DNA of 64,000 nt, taken from the NCBI GenBank assembly GCA_017506865.1, contig JAFCMP010000212.1:372001-436000 (forward strand), given 5' to 3'. Every line of letters starts with the position of its first letter. The stretch's first letter is position 1. A program made the translations under genes and the position numbers. Source of the DNA: Tribonema minus (taxonomy: Eukaryota; Sar; Xanthophyceae; Tribonematales; Tribonemataceae). Below are positions 42,650-54,639 of this stretch, piece after piece. The notes under the pieces were generated by a model, which worked only from the letters and a program-made list of their open reading frames with translations, was not told the DNA's origin and did no database searches.

Positions 42650-43440
42650 GTGCAAGAGGGCACATGGTGTAGCTTAGCAATGTCTGGCCACACACCCGTT
42701 CCACGCGGCCAAGTGCAGGAGGATGTCGTCATCATGCAGTTAACGCCTGGATTCTATGGCTGCTGGTTGCTCAGCGTCTGAAGCGAGACCGGGGTTTGGG
42801 GGTACTAAGAGGTAGGTCGCAACCCTTAGCGTGGTGCGACGGACTACACAACTGAGCTGCCACCCCAGCCTAGGACATGGGGGGGAGTGTCGTTTATGCG
42901 TTTGCGCGAGCGCAGTGCGTTGGCACCGGCCATTGTGCTGTATGCGTTTTCTGCTTCTATTTTGCAGCAAGGTACTAGGTGTAACGGATTGTTTGCACGT
43001 GATGTGAGGACATATGGATATCCAGTGATGGCACAGCACATGCATATTGCTTGTACCGCTGCAGGTTGTGCATGGATGCAGAGAGCACCATGCAGGGGGT
43101 TTATGTGGCAGCGGTAGGCTGAAGTGTGCAAAAATGCACGTTGAGCACTGTGGCAACAGATGAAGTTGATGTTGAACTTCCAGTTGAAGTTTAAATTTGA
43201 CAAGTGTTGAAGTTGAGGTTGTGCAATGTTCAACACACTCCCAGTTGAGGTTGAGACTGATTTGGAGTGGATGCTCAGCGGGCCGCGCTGAGCAATGCTG
43301 CATGCATGTCATCTGGATACCACTGAACGCGTTAGTGAACACCCAAAATCATGGAATGAAGACTTCTTCTTGTTCAGCCACGCAGCTTGCTTGGATCGCT
43401 GTCACGACTTGACAGCACACTTCTTGGGCCCAAGGCCACA
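42650..43440 (+). repeat. LTR, type R2, 3' LTR of the degraded gypsy relic
   Basis: About 790 bp, homologous to 27,481-28,322 throughout, with the same GGTTTGGGGGTAC, CCTAGGACATGG, GCGTTTGCGCGAGCGCAG and hairpin blocks, ending GGCCACA at 43,440. The TATAAAA of the other copy is TACACAA here, so the promoter is probably lost. It abuts the 3' side of the IFT144-like gene. Confidence 0.75.
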
Positions 43441-45639
43441 GAGCGGCGCCGCCACCCCACACGCATACAGCCAACTTGCATGCGCGCCGACTGGCACCTA
43501 GCAGCTGCTCCTGATGATGGCCGTCTTGGCCGCCTGCTGGTAGTTGCCGAGCGTGAGGTACAGGCGGTAGATGTGGTTGGAGTCCTTGCGGAGTGTGCGT
43601 GAGCATGTGATTGCACGCGCGTCCGACCACGTGGATCCCCGCCGCGACCTCGGCCTCGCCGCGCTGCAGCAGTGGTGCTGCCCGCACGCCGCGTAGTGCC
43701 GCCCCGCCCCGCCCAGGTCCCCCTGCGCCTCATAGTACCGCGCCCCGTGCAGCGCGTCCGCCGGCAGCAGCGCACCTGCCGCCGCCACGCCGCCACCGCC
43801 GCCGCCACGCCGCCACCGCCGCCGCCGCGCTGCCGTCGCGCGCGGTCGCCAACAAATACGCCGCCATCTGCCCGTGCGGCGCGCGCACCAGCTCGCACGC
43901 CTTCTCCCCGCGCTGCGCCATGAGCAGGAGCTCAATGACGCCGCCCCAGTCACAACGGTTGCCGGCGGCCGCGCAGTAGCGCAAGACCATCTCAGCGCCC
44001 GCGGCGCTCGCGGTCACGCGCACGATCGCTAAGGCGTGCTCTGCCTGCAGTGCGGCGGCGGTGGCACGGTGGTGGCAGCGGTGGTGGTATAGCGGCAATC
44101 GCGTACGCGTGAGAGGAGCGCGTGATGCACAGCAGCGGGGGGGAAGGAGGGGGGCGTCGGTGCACAACGGGCGAGCTGTAGTGAGGGTTTGATGAGAGAG
44201 GGTGTGTGCTGCACCGCTGTCGAATTCCGGCAAAGGCGCAACTTTCGCCGGCTGCTGCTGCAGCAGCGTGTAGGCATCGCGATCAACTTGAAGCCGCACA
44301 CTTTAAGTGCACCATGCACGCGCTGGGTGACGCTGCAGTGTGCTGAGAGAGGGTGAACCTGACATGGAGGTAGAGTGGGCGCCCTATGGGCGCCACGTGG
44401 CAAGCGCTCTGTCATGTACGTCGTTCTTCACAAGTTTCATCATGCCATTGCACGCATCGGATCAGGACTCGGAGCGGCATGCGCGCGGGTTCGCCCAGCG
44501 CCACCGCCACACCACAGCGCGTCCACAAGGCGCCGTCAACACGCCCGTCATCTGAGCACTGACGTCCAGCTGACGCGTGTCGCACGCGTTCGGGTAGTTA
44601 GGTAGGTAGGTGGGCCCGGCGCGCAGCAGTGCTCAGCACGCATCAGCGGCAACAAGGGTCGCAGGCACCTGAGCACGCTGCTGCTGAAGCGGGAGCTAGC
44701 ACTCTCCTGCCTGCAGTCCGTGCACTGAGGTGTTTGCCAGAGACACAAAGCGACTTCGGAAGGGGGGCCCTGGAGGGGCGATCCATGCGCTGCGATGCTC
44801 ACCAGAGACACCGCAGTGAAGAGGGGGGGGGGACAGTCACCATGGTCCAGTTGGTCGAGGCACATGCGCACAACGCCGTCCATGTCGCGCGTGCGCTCGT
44901 GCGCCGCCGCGGCCGCGGCCCACTATCCCGCCGCCTCGCACGCGCGTGCGTTCTGCCCCAGCAGCTTGGGCAGCGCCACTTGCGCGGAACGGAGGAGAGA
45001 CAGAGGGGGGGGGGAGGGGGGTTGAGGTTAGAAGGCGGCCATTGTGCTTAGCGGAACGTGAATGCTCGGGGAGGAGAGGGGCGGAGGGGGGGGGGATCAA
45101 AGGAGGGGCATTGTGTGCTCTGTGAGACATGAATGCTCGACTCTAAGCACCGTAGGCTGCACTCCCCATGGTAGTCAGCCCGGCGGAGAGCTGGCACCCG
45201 GAACTGTTTCGAGCTGCACGACAGGGTGCAGAGGGCAATGACGCGCGACCATGATGCGGCAAACAGCACGCAGCGCGGCGGCGCTCTGCGCAGTCAGTAC
45301 TGACAAGCACTGGCCCTCAGGCTCTACCCACGCTCAAACAGGCACTACAAACGCCGTCACCATGTGACACCGAGCAGCGGCAAAAAGGCAACCTGTCCCA
45401 TTCATGCGCAAGTAAGGGGGGGGGGGGGCGGGGGGAAGGCGTGTGCACAGCGCATCGTACCTTCGGCACTACCGCTGCCGCCTGCGGCATGTTACGTGAC
45501 GCCAGGTAGATCGCAAGAGCCCTCTCGAGCTGGCAGCTCGCCACCCACAGCGCCGCCGCCTCCGCGGCCTGGCGGGCTGGCGCATGTCCTCCAGTATCGC
45601 CGTGCACTTGCGCAGCAGCCGCACACCGTAGCTGCCGCC

Positions 45640-45700
45640 GCCGCCGCCCCCGCCGCCGCCGCCGCCGCCCCCGTTGCTGCCGCCACCGCCGCCGCCGCTG
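45640..45700 (-). repeat. CCG/GGC microsatellite inside an IFT144 exon
   Basis: A run of GCCGCC units codes poly-Gly within the 45,461-45,789 exon. Similar Gly/Ala-coding runs occur at 43,780-43,830. Both lie at length-variable loops of the protein and near frame changes. Confidence 0.7.
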
Positions 45701-46254
45701 TCACCGGCCGCTGCTGCCCGCGCCAGCGCGACGCCGCGCCGTGCCCGCAGCGTGCAGCGCACGACGCTGGCAGCGCAGGTGGCGCGCAGCTGCTAGCAAT
45801 ACGCGGCGCCAGCGGCGCCGGCGGCGGTGCTTCCAGCGGAGGCGGCGGCGGCGGCGCCGTTGTTGAGGCCCACAAGCACCTGCTGGATTATACGCAGCGG
45901 CGTGTCGCTCTCGCCGCGGAACTCGAGCTGCTGCGCGCATGCCGCGCTGATCTGCCGCGCGGCCACAGAAACGGAGAGGAGAGGACATGGTCAATCACGC
46001 CTGTGCTCCGCCGGTGGCGGCAGCGCCGCGGCAGCACCTCCAGCACCGCTTCCACATCCCCTGGTGGCATCCATCGGTCGTTGAGTCGAATTCGCAGCCC
46101 AAGGGCGTGCTGACGCCTGGCCCAGTCATGTTTTATCATGATGGTGAGCACAAAGTATAGTACTGTCACGAGGTGAGCATACTGCTCAGACACAAGCAGA
46201 CATCACAAAATAGACAATTCTGCCATCCGCGGTGGCATCCGCTCGAACACCCAG

Positions 46255-46310
46255 GGTTATGGTTAGGGTTTAGGACAGGTCAGGGTTAAGGGTAAGGGTT
46301 AGGTCAGCCT
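46255..46310. repeat. Degenerate telomere-like tract in an intron
   Basis: GGTTATGGTTAGGGTTTAGG, followed by GGGTTAAGGGTAAGGGTTAGG, lies between IFT144 exons. These are variants of TTAGGG, less regular than 344-389. Confidence 0.65.
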
Positions 46311-47930
46311 AGGGCCAGACGCGAGTAGTACACCACCATCAACGCTCACACAAGACTATTGACGCAAGCGTCCGCGCCACGAGCTTCAAGTTGCTGCCTC
46401 TTTTGCCGCGCGCTCCGCATCCATTGCACTGCACTTCAACGCAAAGTTGCAGTTGATAACGACGGCGACGCACCTCGGGCACCGTGCCCGGCCGCAGCGC
46501 CGTCGCGAGCTTGAGCGCCCAGTGCAGCAGGTCGCGCCGCATGTCGAGCGCTGCCAGCGGGCGCGTGCTGCCCAGCATGTCATTGAGCTCCTGCACGAGG
46601 CCGTAGTTGCCGAACAGCGCTGCGACCTCCCCCGCGAGGAGGCACCGGTCCTCCGCCGCCGCCGCGCGCTCAAGGCCGCGCGCCTGCATTGCGCCGGCGC
46701 GTTGCGCATCGCACCACGAGTTGCTGAGCACTGCGCATGAAGGCAGGTATTATGCATGTCATGACGGCCGCGGCGCTGCGCCGAGGCAAGCCCGGCTGTG
46801 CCACGATGGCTGCGCACTGCGCATCACTGTTGGTACGTCGTACTACTGCCGCCACGCGCTCGTGGCTGCGGAGCTGCGACACTGCATGCTGCACACAGGT
46901 ACATGCACATCCAGAGGCCGCGCACGCCCGCTTCACGAGCATTGCACTTCACCAATATGTCATGTGACATTGAAGTGTGGTATTCTGGCGCCGCACGCGG
47001 TGTGCAGCGCTGTCATCACGCCTGCCAGCAGCCGCCTCTCCCGGCCTGGCGCTCTTCGTTGAGTGAGTGCCAACGCACCGATGACAGTCACGCACAGCAT
47101 GCAGGCCCTGGCATGCGAGGACGCGCAGCAGGAGCGGGCACAGTACTACTGAGTACCGACCGTCTGTGACACTGTGGCACTGTGGCACTGCATGTGCCGT
47201 GAGGCGCGACCGCTGTGCCTCCGCGCACCGTTAGCTCGCACCTCCGCAGCTGCGCACTGCACCATGCGCCGCAGCTCTGCGCTGCCCATCATGATGATCT
47301 GCAGGTCTACACACGCATTTGGCCATCGCTGTCTACGCCCCAATATGCATGTATGTGCAGCGCAGTTAAGCGGCTGCATGTGCGTGTGCCTACAGCTCAC
47401 TGGCAGGCTGCTGCGCCCGCCGCCGTCCGACCGTTCATTCGCAGCCTCCGCAATCGCACCCGCTGCAGCGTCGCAGCAACTTGAACAGCGGCAGCGGCGG
47501 CGCTCACCATGCCAGCTTCGCCGCGAGGCGGCGGCCCGGGAATACGCACATCGAGGCCTCCACTGGCACCTCGAGCACCTCCATGATGGCGCGGTTTGCA
47601 AGCGCCAGAAGGTGCTGCTACTAGTCGCCCAGACGCGCCGCCGTCGTCCACGCGTCCTGCAGCGGCAGCAGCGCGAGCGCGCCGCACAGCACGTGCGGCA
47701 TGCAGCTCGGCAGCGTTCGCGTCATCCTTCGCCGCCGCCGCCGCCGCGCCACTGCCACCGCCGCTGCGCTGCCGCCGCCCACGAGCGTGTTGCTGGCGAT
47801 GAACGGCGCCGCCGTCGCCGCCGCCGAAGCGTGCCGTCGGCGAGCTGGCCTGTGACGACGTCTCAGCTTGCGCGCTACAGGCCATCGTAGACGGCACCGC
47901 GGTGTGCAAGCGCTCGCACCGCCGCTTGGC

Positions 47931-49429
47931 ACCATGTCTCTACTTCGCCTGATGGCCGCTGATGCACCGCAACTTGAAGTGCTCGTCTGGCACCTCATTC
48001 AACAAGTTGGCCCAGGACTCCGGCTGCTGTGGCGCCGCACGTGAGCGCTCATCGTCCTCGCCTTCTTTGCGCGCTAATACAAACTTTGAACATGTGCACG
48101 CCAATGAGCCGGCCATTGGCGTCGCCGCCATCGCTGCTGCTGCCGCCGCCGCCGCCGCTGACGCTGTCACCCCGTCGCGCCTTCGCCGTCACCACTAGCC
48201 AGAAAGGAGCGGAAGGCGGAGTGGCCATGGCCTTCCTTGCACAGTGTGTACGGAGCTGCGGCGGCGGTGTGCGCACACGCATGCTGGCAGGGGTGGCGGC
48301 GCGGCGCCATCCTCTCGTTCCTCGCGACGATCGGAGCTGTGCAGCTTTGTCTCCGTCATGGTGCGCCCGGCTGCTCAGGCTGCAGGTGGCGGCAGGATTC
48401 CTGTGCCTAAGTCCATGAAGATGGCCGCACGCGCAGCGATTACGGCGCAGGCAGCAGCAGTGGCAGCCCAGCGGAGGCTGCAGTGGCCAGTGCGGCGGCA
48501 GCGGCTCACGGCGATGACATGAATGAGAATGAAGAAAGTCATGAGCGCGTGTTGGTTCTGGTTGTCGATGAAGGGCATCCTGAATTCAACTTGAAGTTGG
48601 TGATCAGCAGTCGTCACAACGGATGCTGCTGTGCGTGGCGCTGTTGCATATGGCTCAGCTCTACCAAGTCTTGAGATGCTGAACCTGTTATTGTTGTGCG
48701 ATCACCGTGACAGGCTTCCATGCCAAGGGATGATGAGTTGCACACACGGTTGATGGCAAATTTATCATCCCTGCAACTTGCAAACTTTGAAATTTTCACA
48801 ACTCCGGGCTCCAACAAAATACTTTCAAGTATGAGGTAAGATGCCACAGGAATGCATGCCGATACACAACATCCCCAAAATTAATTTATGGGTTCGGGTA
48901 AGCACCTATCACTCCTCAACAGAGGCGACCTACATAGAACTAGTGCAACAAAACGCATTTGAAGTTTGCATGCTGCAAAAAATCAAACGTTTGGCTGCTG
49001 CCAGTGTACGTGCGAGCATCATGCTAGCTTTATGCAGTGCCGATGTGTAATCACACCAGCATCTCGATGGCACCGTGAATGCGGTGTGCAAGCAGCCCCC
49101 GCTACTCCAGAACGCACCTGACACAGCGTCAGCCGCGCCAGGAGATTGGAACTGCAGGTTACGGGTATCAGTGCAGAGAGCAGATCCGGCGCTCTCTGCG
49201 TGCATACTGCAACCTCACAGAGTCCCCGCCATTCCCAGCAGCAGCAGACGTCGGACACTCCAGGCAAACGCAACAGCACATGCTATATATACATATGCTA
49301 TATAGTAGACGAGACGTCACTCTGCCTGCGCTCCCGGAAGAGTCACACCGGGAAGTAGCTGAAGAAGCACACATAGTCCGTGTATGCTTGCGATTTCTAC
49401 GGTTTGCGTTAATCTCGGATGAAGCTAGC
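47931..49429. other. No recognised gene
   Basis: This is where the upstream WD40-coding exons of the IFT144-like gene would be expected on the minus strand. No WD40 blocks could be followed. The first part (to about 48,530) is GC-rich with Ala-coding runs. From about 48,600 it becomes AT-richer and lacks coding signs. Confidence 0.4.
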
Positions 49430-49990
49430 CCCAGCAAGCTCCACACATTGTTAAGGTGTACGCACACCAGGTTCCTGGGGCCGCCCATTGTGGGTGGCAT
49501 TAGCCCAAGGCCAGACCCATCCAAAGTTCAAGCCCTGCTTCAGATGCATGCATGCCCATCCCCTGCAACATCTCTCAGCTGCGTGAGTGGCTTCAAGTTG
49601 GCCTTGCAAACTACTACCGGCACCGGCGGTGTATTCAGAGCATCATGGCCAAGCTGGTAGCACCGCTCACCCACCTGAGAGCAAAGGGGGTGGACTTCAT
49701 AGCTCAGTTGCCAGCGCGCAATAGCAAGCCATCCGCGAAATCAATGAAGCTTTGAAGCGGCTTCACAATTGCATGCAGTACCCCGACTACTAGTAGTACA
49801 CGCGCGCCAGCACCTGCGAGCGTCCCTTTGTCCTTGCCACAGACGCATGCAAGGAGGGCTTTGGCCGGTGACGGCGCAGTGCTCTTGCAGCCTGAGGCCA
49901 ACAATGCCAGCGCGGAACAGCCAATTGCCTTCACATCTTGCGCTGCGCGACTCTACCCAACGTGCAACTTGTCCGACTACGACCGACCTT
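49430..49990 (+). pseudogene. Gypsy RT/RNase H relic, different family from copies A and B
   Basis: Frames give TRFLGPPIVGGISPRPDPSKVQALL, then QLREWLQVGLANYYRHRRCIQSIMAKLVAPLTHL, then RPFVLATDACKEGFG and in a shifted frame GAVLLQPEANNASAEQPIAFTSCAARLYPTCNLSDYD. These are the RT end, connection (L..FLGL.NYYR) and RNase H start (LATDAS..G.GAVL.Q) of a gypsy element. At least three frame changes and a stop are present. The sequence is not close to A or B. Confidence 0.7.
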
Positions 49991-50167
49991 GAAGCTGGCG
50001 TCATCGGCTTCAAGAAGGTCGGCTTCAACATCAATCTTAAGAAGTTCAAGCACATCATGTGGGGAGGCCGTTTGACGTATACTATAGCTATATAGGTGAG
50101 CAAGTTTAAGCCTAGGTGGAGCGTCACTGACACACCGTCACCTCTAAATACATTATAAGTTCAAAAA

Positions 50168-50207
50168 GAAATATATATATATATATATCATTAATATATA
50201 TATATAC
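50168..50207. repeat. AT dinucleotide microsatellite
   Basis: Two (AT)n/(TA)n runs separated by CATTA at 50,188-50,192. Confidence 0.9.
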
Positions 50208-50807
50208 GATTCACTCTCGGTGCCAGCCACAGCAAGCACAGCTGTTGTTGGAATGAGGAAGTGACCGGTCAGGGACGCCCACAGGCAGGGCAGACAGAAG
50301 AGACTATAGAGAGTCGCACTGCTGAGAATGTGAAGTGAATTAGGATAGCTGGGCAAGCAAAGCATGTCCTAAGAAGGAACCAGCTCTGGAGAGCAACATG
50401 GAAAGTGCCAGAAAATATGGGGAAGCCCAGAACTATCTGAAGAATATGCTGTGACCCTGCACTGCATAACTGTAGCCAGTGATAACCCTGCATGACCTAG
50501 ATAACAGCAGACCTATGAGAGCCTGCTATTCCGACAGCTGTTGTGGTCCCACCACCACCTAATCAACAATCAACAAGTCACAGTGTCGGTTCGGTCTCTG
50601 CTCGCGAGCCCCAGTCGCATCATTTTTGGCGATCGAGTATCTCCCCGGGGGTCCAAACTACCCCTCGTGAATTCATGTGGTTTAAATTCATGTGGTTTAC
50701 GGCCACGTGCTTGGCGCGTGAACATAGAGTCGTTTAAACTTTTTTTTTTTTAAGTAAACGCGTACGCAGCCACCGGGGTACTGTTCGGGCCATTACTTTG
50801 ATACAGT

Positions 50808-51287
50808 CGCGCAGCGCCCCGAAAGTTCGACTGTGACCTCTCGGCTCGTCATGTTCCTCAGTGACGAAGCAGTTGCCTGTTGGCTGTGAGAAAATATGGC
50901 TGTAGCACGGGATATTAAAAGAGGCTGCGCGGCAGTGCCAGTGTAAAAAGCAGATGCACGCGCCTGTTGAGCACAGGTGTTAGGCACTGGTCTGATTAAG
51001 CACGCTCCTACACGCTAGCGTCGTCTGTTGAGCACACAATCGTCTGTTGAGCACACAATTGTCGATTGAGCACAAAATCGTCGATTGAGCAGAAGGCGTC
51101 GATACATGCGTCTGTTGAGCGCACAATCAGTCTGTGTTTGGCCGTCTGTTATTGCAGCACATGCTCACGCCGTGCTACATGCCATGATTTACTCACGCGT
51201 TCACAGCCAACAGGCACGCTCAACTGCTTCGTCGCTGAGGAACATGACGAGCCGAGAGGTCACAGTCGAACTTTCGGGGGCGCTGCG
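50808..51287. mobile_element. Snap-back (long inverted repeat) element, about 480 bp
   Basis: Arms of about 80-85 bp (50,808-50,889 and 51,201-51,287) are complementary with few differences. They include GCCCCGAAAGTTCGACTGTG, CTCGGCTCGTCATGTTCCTC and TGGCTGTGA. The centre holds about five imperfect units of 19-21 bp with CGTCTGTTGAGCACACAAT (51,020-51,128). No coding capacity. It is a MITE or foldback element of unknown superfamily, and no clear target-site duplication was found. Confidence 0.65.
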
Positions 51288-54165
51288 ATACATTCGGGTC
51301 AATATACTTAACAAGGCGTTCATGAGTGCTTTGATGGAGCTTTTTTTGGTTGGTCGGCGTTAGCGCGTGGGCGGGAGACGGCTGCTTGCTGCTGGTGTTA
51401 AGGACGCCAAGATCGCTGCAGGTGAGGTCTCATGCCTACACTTGTTCGATGATGAGGAGCAACAAATCATCGGCTTAACTAGCCTAGCCTCGTGCTCAAT
51501 ATCTGCATGTTTGATTGTGAAGTAGTTTTGTACGGGAGTGCGGACGCGGACGGCGATGGCATGCTGGCGAGCTTTTGAGTCATCTCCACTCCCTTTATCA
51601 ATCAGCAGAACAATCCACCCATTTTGCCTCGTGAGATATGTTTCATTGTAAGGGTCCGGACTGCCGCTGGCGACGCGATTGTGAGGGCATTGTGTAAGGG
51701 TCCGGGACTGCCGCTGGCGACGCGATTGCGAGGGCGATGACTGCTGGCTTAAAGTCACCTCCACTCGCTTTATCGATCAACAAAATAATCACTGCGCCTC
51801 GTAAATTTCTATCGATTAATTATTTGCTTCATTGTTTGAGTACATATGAGGGAGTGCGGCTGGCGATGCGGTTGTCGAGGCTGATGAATCAGATGCTGCA
51901 GGCCGTGTCTCAAGTCGCCTCCCACTTGTTCATCGCTGTCCCCAGCATGCGATGCAGGCAACGCGCTGTTTGATTGCGCAACTGGTCAAAAACAATTAAA
52001 TTGTGCTATCAGGCTTCTCCCGAGGACTCCCATCTGTCTCATACAAAACAAATTATAATCACACCAGCGGACACTGCACTGGCAGTCATGTGTATCAGCT
52101 GCGGTGATACAAGTCGCTATCACCTAAACACGCACAACACAATTGCAGAGCGTGAGGCAATGCACACACTTGTGCAGTCGCGCCAATGAAGATGAATCAG
52201 ATTTAACGTTACATGTTGACACACAGCTTACACTGCAATTGTCCTGTCCACATTGCACAGTATAGCTGGCACACCCACCAAATCAAATGTTAATGGCGCA
52301 GGGGTCAATCAGAGACATGTGTCATCGGGTCATGTCTATGAACATAATGTTTACAGAATCTTCGTTGTGTCTCAGCAGCTGTCGCTGCTCAGGGGGAGGT
52401 GTGCACGTTGGCGGGATTGCAGTTGGCCGTGATTCAGAAGAACAAATACATTTTCACGAGACCACCCACCGCAGCCAGTGCCGCCGTATTTGCTGACTGC
52501 TTTGACATCCGTTGTCAGGAGTTCCATTGCGATTATGCAACAGTTCTCACGGGTGTACGCTAATGTACATATTTTTTCTCAGGTGACGCTTTCCAGTTCA
52601 AGTTGGCAATGCCTTCCTTGGTCAACGGAACGTCACTGTACACAGCGCCACTGCCCTGCTCACTGTACATGTTGATGACATCCTCAAGTGTGATCTCACA
52701 CCAAACTGTCGTAGCGAGCCTCATGGGGGGGTCTTAGGGCTTTTGCCATGAGCGGTCGCATTCAAGTTGGTCACCAACCTCCTAAAGGTTCCACGCAAGC
52801 TTATATGATTCTTCTTTGCTCTGTTTCATACACATACCTTGCAAATTGTTATATTACTCTCGAGGAAGTCGTTATGTACTCTCCAGGTGCTGCAAATATT
52901 ACAAAGAGTCATCACGACACCACGCTCCACCTTCTGCCGCATGGGCCTGGCGGCTCTGCGCTTGGTCTTGGGCTTGACTTCGGAAGAGTGGCGCATGCAC
53001 ACTGCCCATCACAGAGGCGGTGCTCACGCTGTCGGTGTGGGTGGCTGTGTACTTGGCCGCCACTGTCTTCGCCACTGTCCACCCAGCTTTCGCATTGAAC
53101 TCTAGCGTGTAAAGAGCGCTGTTGATAACAAGACGGACCTCATCGGCATTAACCCTCTCGATGCTTGCTTGCCAGTCAGATACGCGCAGAAGTCACCCGG
53201 TCCGGAAGTCCGCTATAGATGCAACTTGAATGGTCGGTCTGGGCGCTACAGATGTTTCAAATATTGCAGTGGCAAGTACGGTCTGGTTCATGCTGCGCTT
53301 CTTGGTCCGTGCTTTGGAGTTTGCAGCGAGGGTACTGACGAACCCCATGCAAGTGCTGATACGCACTCTCTGTGCCAGTGCATCGCACTGAGATACCCTC
53401 TTCTCCATTTTGGATAGGGTTCAGCTCAGATAAACATACACACACCACGTTTCATTCACCGTCCAAAAAAATAGAGACAGAGCTACAGCACATCAGTACT
53501 GCTTGCTAACGCTGCTTGCAAAGAGCCGCTACAGTAACTGCTGCTTTAAAGTTTCAGCACTTGCTGCACATCGCTACTGCCGCCAGCCACTGTGACATCT
53601 GATATCAACGCCTCTGCTGCAACGCATCATAGAGCGCTGCTGCTGCCAGTGTGAAGGGCACTGCTTTGTGAGCTGCAAATGGACTTGTTTAGTCCACTCT
53701 GCAATATTGGCATGCCCTCTCGGTAAAAGCACTATTTCAGCTTAGTCAAGCATGATGTGATGTTGCCATTGACGTCATGATTAGTCCATTAGAGCATTGC
53801 CGCCGGGGCATGCACGGGAGTTTTTGGTCACCCTCTGTTTATTGGCGGGCGTCAACGGTCCGCGAGCGAGCACAAACGAGCGCGCGCCGTGCGCACGCCT
53901 TCTACTTCGTGCACGGGAACTAAGGGATGGTGTTAGAAGTTCAAGTCTGTGTGTGCGCAAAAGTTGAACTTCGAAACCGAAAGCACTGAACCGAAGCACC
54001 AGCGCAGCAGAGGCAGTAAGGCGCAGTGTCGGTGACAGCGGCAGCAGCAGTAACAGCAGCCGCAGCGAGCAGCAGTAGCAGTTCATCGGCCGTCGCATCA
54101 GAGCAGCAAGGTCGCAAGCAAAGAGGTGCAAAGAGTGACTAGTCGTGTCCACCGCGATAGAGCAG
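51288..54165. other. No recognised gene; short tandem repeats
   Basis: A 45-bp duplication (AAGGGTCCGGACTGCCGCTG... at about 51,652 and 51,697) lies within a more diverged repeat covering 51,540-51,960. No coding frame longer than about 125 codons looks genuine. The composition is AT-rich with scattered CAACTTGAA motifs. Confidence 0.5.
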
Positions 54166-54362
54166 CGTGAGCAACGGGCTTGCTGGTGACCGTGTTAGGC
54201 GGCCTATGCGAGAGACAACAGCGTAACGTGAGCAACGGTCTGCTTTTGACCGTGCTAGGCGGTCTATGCGAGAATTACCAGAGCAACGTGAGCAACATAT
54301 GCCTTGTGCTAGGCAGTCTGATGCTCTTGCGCGAGAGACACCATAGCAACGTAAGCAGCGAG
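54166..54362 (+). repeat. 60-bp minisatellite, about three units
   Basis: The core AACGTGAGCAACGG...CTTTTGACCGTGCTAGGCGGTCTATGCGAGA recurs at about 54,166, 54,226, 54,286 and 54,348. Steps are 60-62 bp. Confidence 0.8.
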
Positions 54363-54639
54363 TTGTTGCAAATGGTGCCAGGGTGGCTGCTCTTAGAGTG
54401 AACAAATACTTTTTTGGACCAACGCGCAAAATTGAGATGAATTCATCGGTGAATGTCTCACCCAAGGACGCATTCAGTCCTGGTGACTTATCACGTGCGG
54501 ACCCTCAAATTGCACATGTGCAGTTGCTACACGGGCAACCAGCTACAGTAGGATCACCGGATCATCCATGTTGGGCTGCCGCCACATGCAGATTTGCTCG
54601 AGAGGCTTCGTGTTTTAGGGTTCAAGTTGGCAAAGGAGT

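Larger units (their letters stand above)
43498..47930 (-). pseudogene. IFT144: IFT144/WDR19-like intraflagellar transport gene, C-terminal half, damaged
   Basis: IFT144 is an IFT-A subunit acting in retrograde flagellar transport. Blocks in family order are HVLCGALALLPLQDAWTTAARL and LANRAIMEVLEV (about 47,720-47,540), AAEDRCLLAGEVAALFGNYG and RPLAALDMRRDLLHW (exon 46,683-46,474, acceptor GCAG, donor GTGCGT), ISAACAQQLEFRGE (45,951-45,880), KCTAILEDMRQPAR and ALWVASCQLERALAIYLASRN (45,789-45,461), LPKLLGQNARACEAAG and MDGVVRMCLDQLDH (about 44,978-44,841), and HALAIVRVTASAAGAEMVLRYC, GGVIELLLMAQRGEKACEL, ARYYEAQGDLGGAGRHYAACG, IYRLYLTLGNYQQAAKTAII (44,040-43,498). TAG codons interrupt it at 47,618-47,623 (two), 44,923 and 43,498. 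Frame changes occur near 45,575 and twice near 43,600-43,680. The C-terminal exons are replaced by an LTR, and the WD40 exons are not seen. Confidence 0.8.

Noticed and set aside
43498..48240. IFT140 or IFT121 instead of IFT144
   Set aside because: The order and content of the blocks (LLAGEV, AALDMRRDLLHW, CTAILEDM, MVLRYC, GGVIELLLM, YRLYLTLGNYQQAAKTAII) fit WDR19/IFT144 best. The other IFT-A subunits share the architecture but not these blocks.
52570..52690. Retroelement RT fragment (FQFKLAMP and VHVDDIL in nearby frames)
   Set aside because: The two motifs are only about 20 codons apart, too close for RT, and in different frames with nothing else around them.
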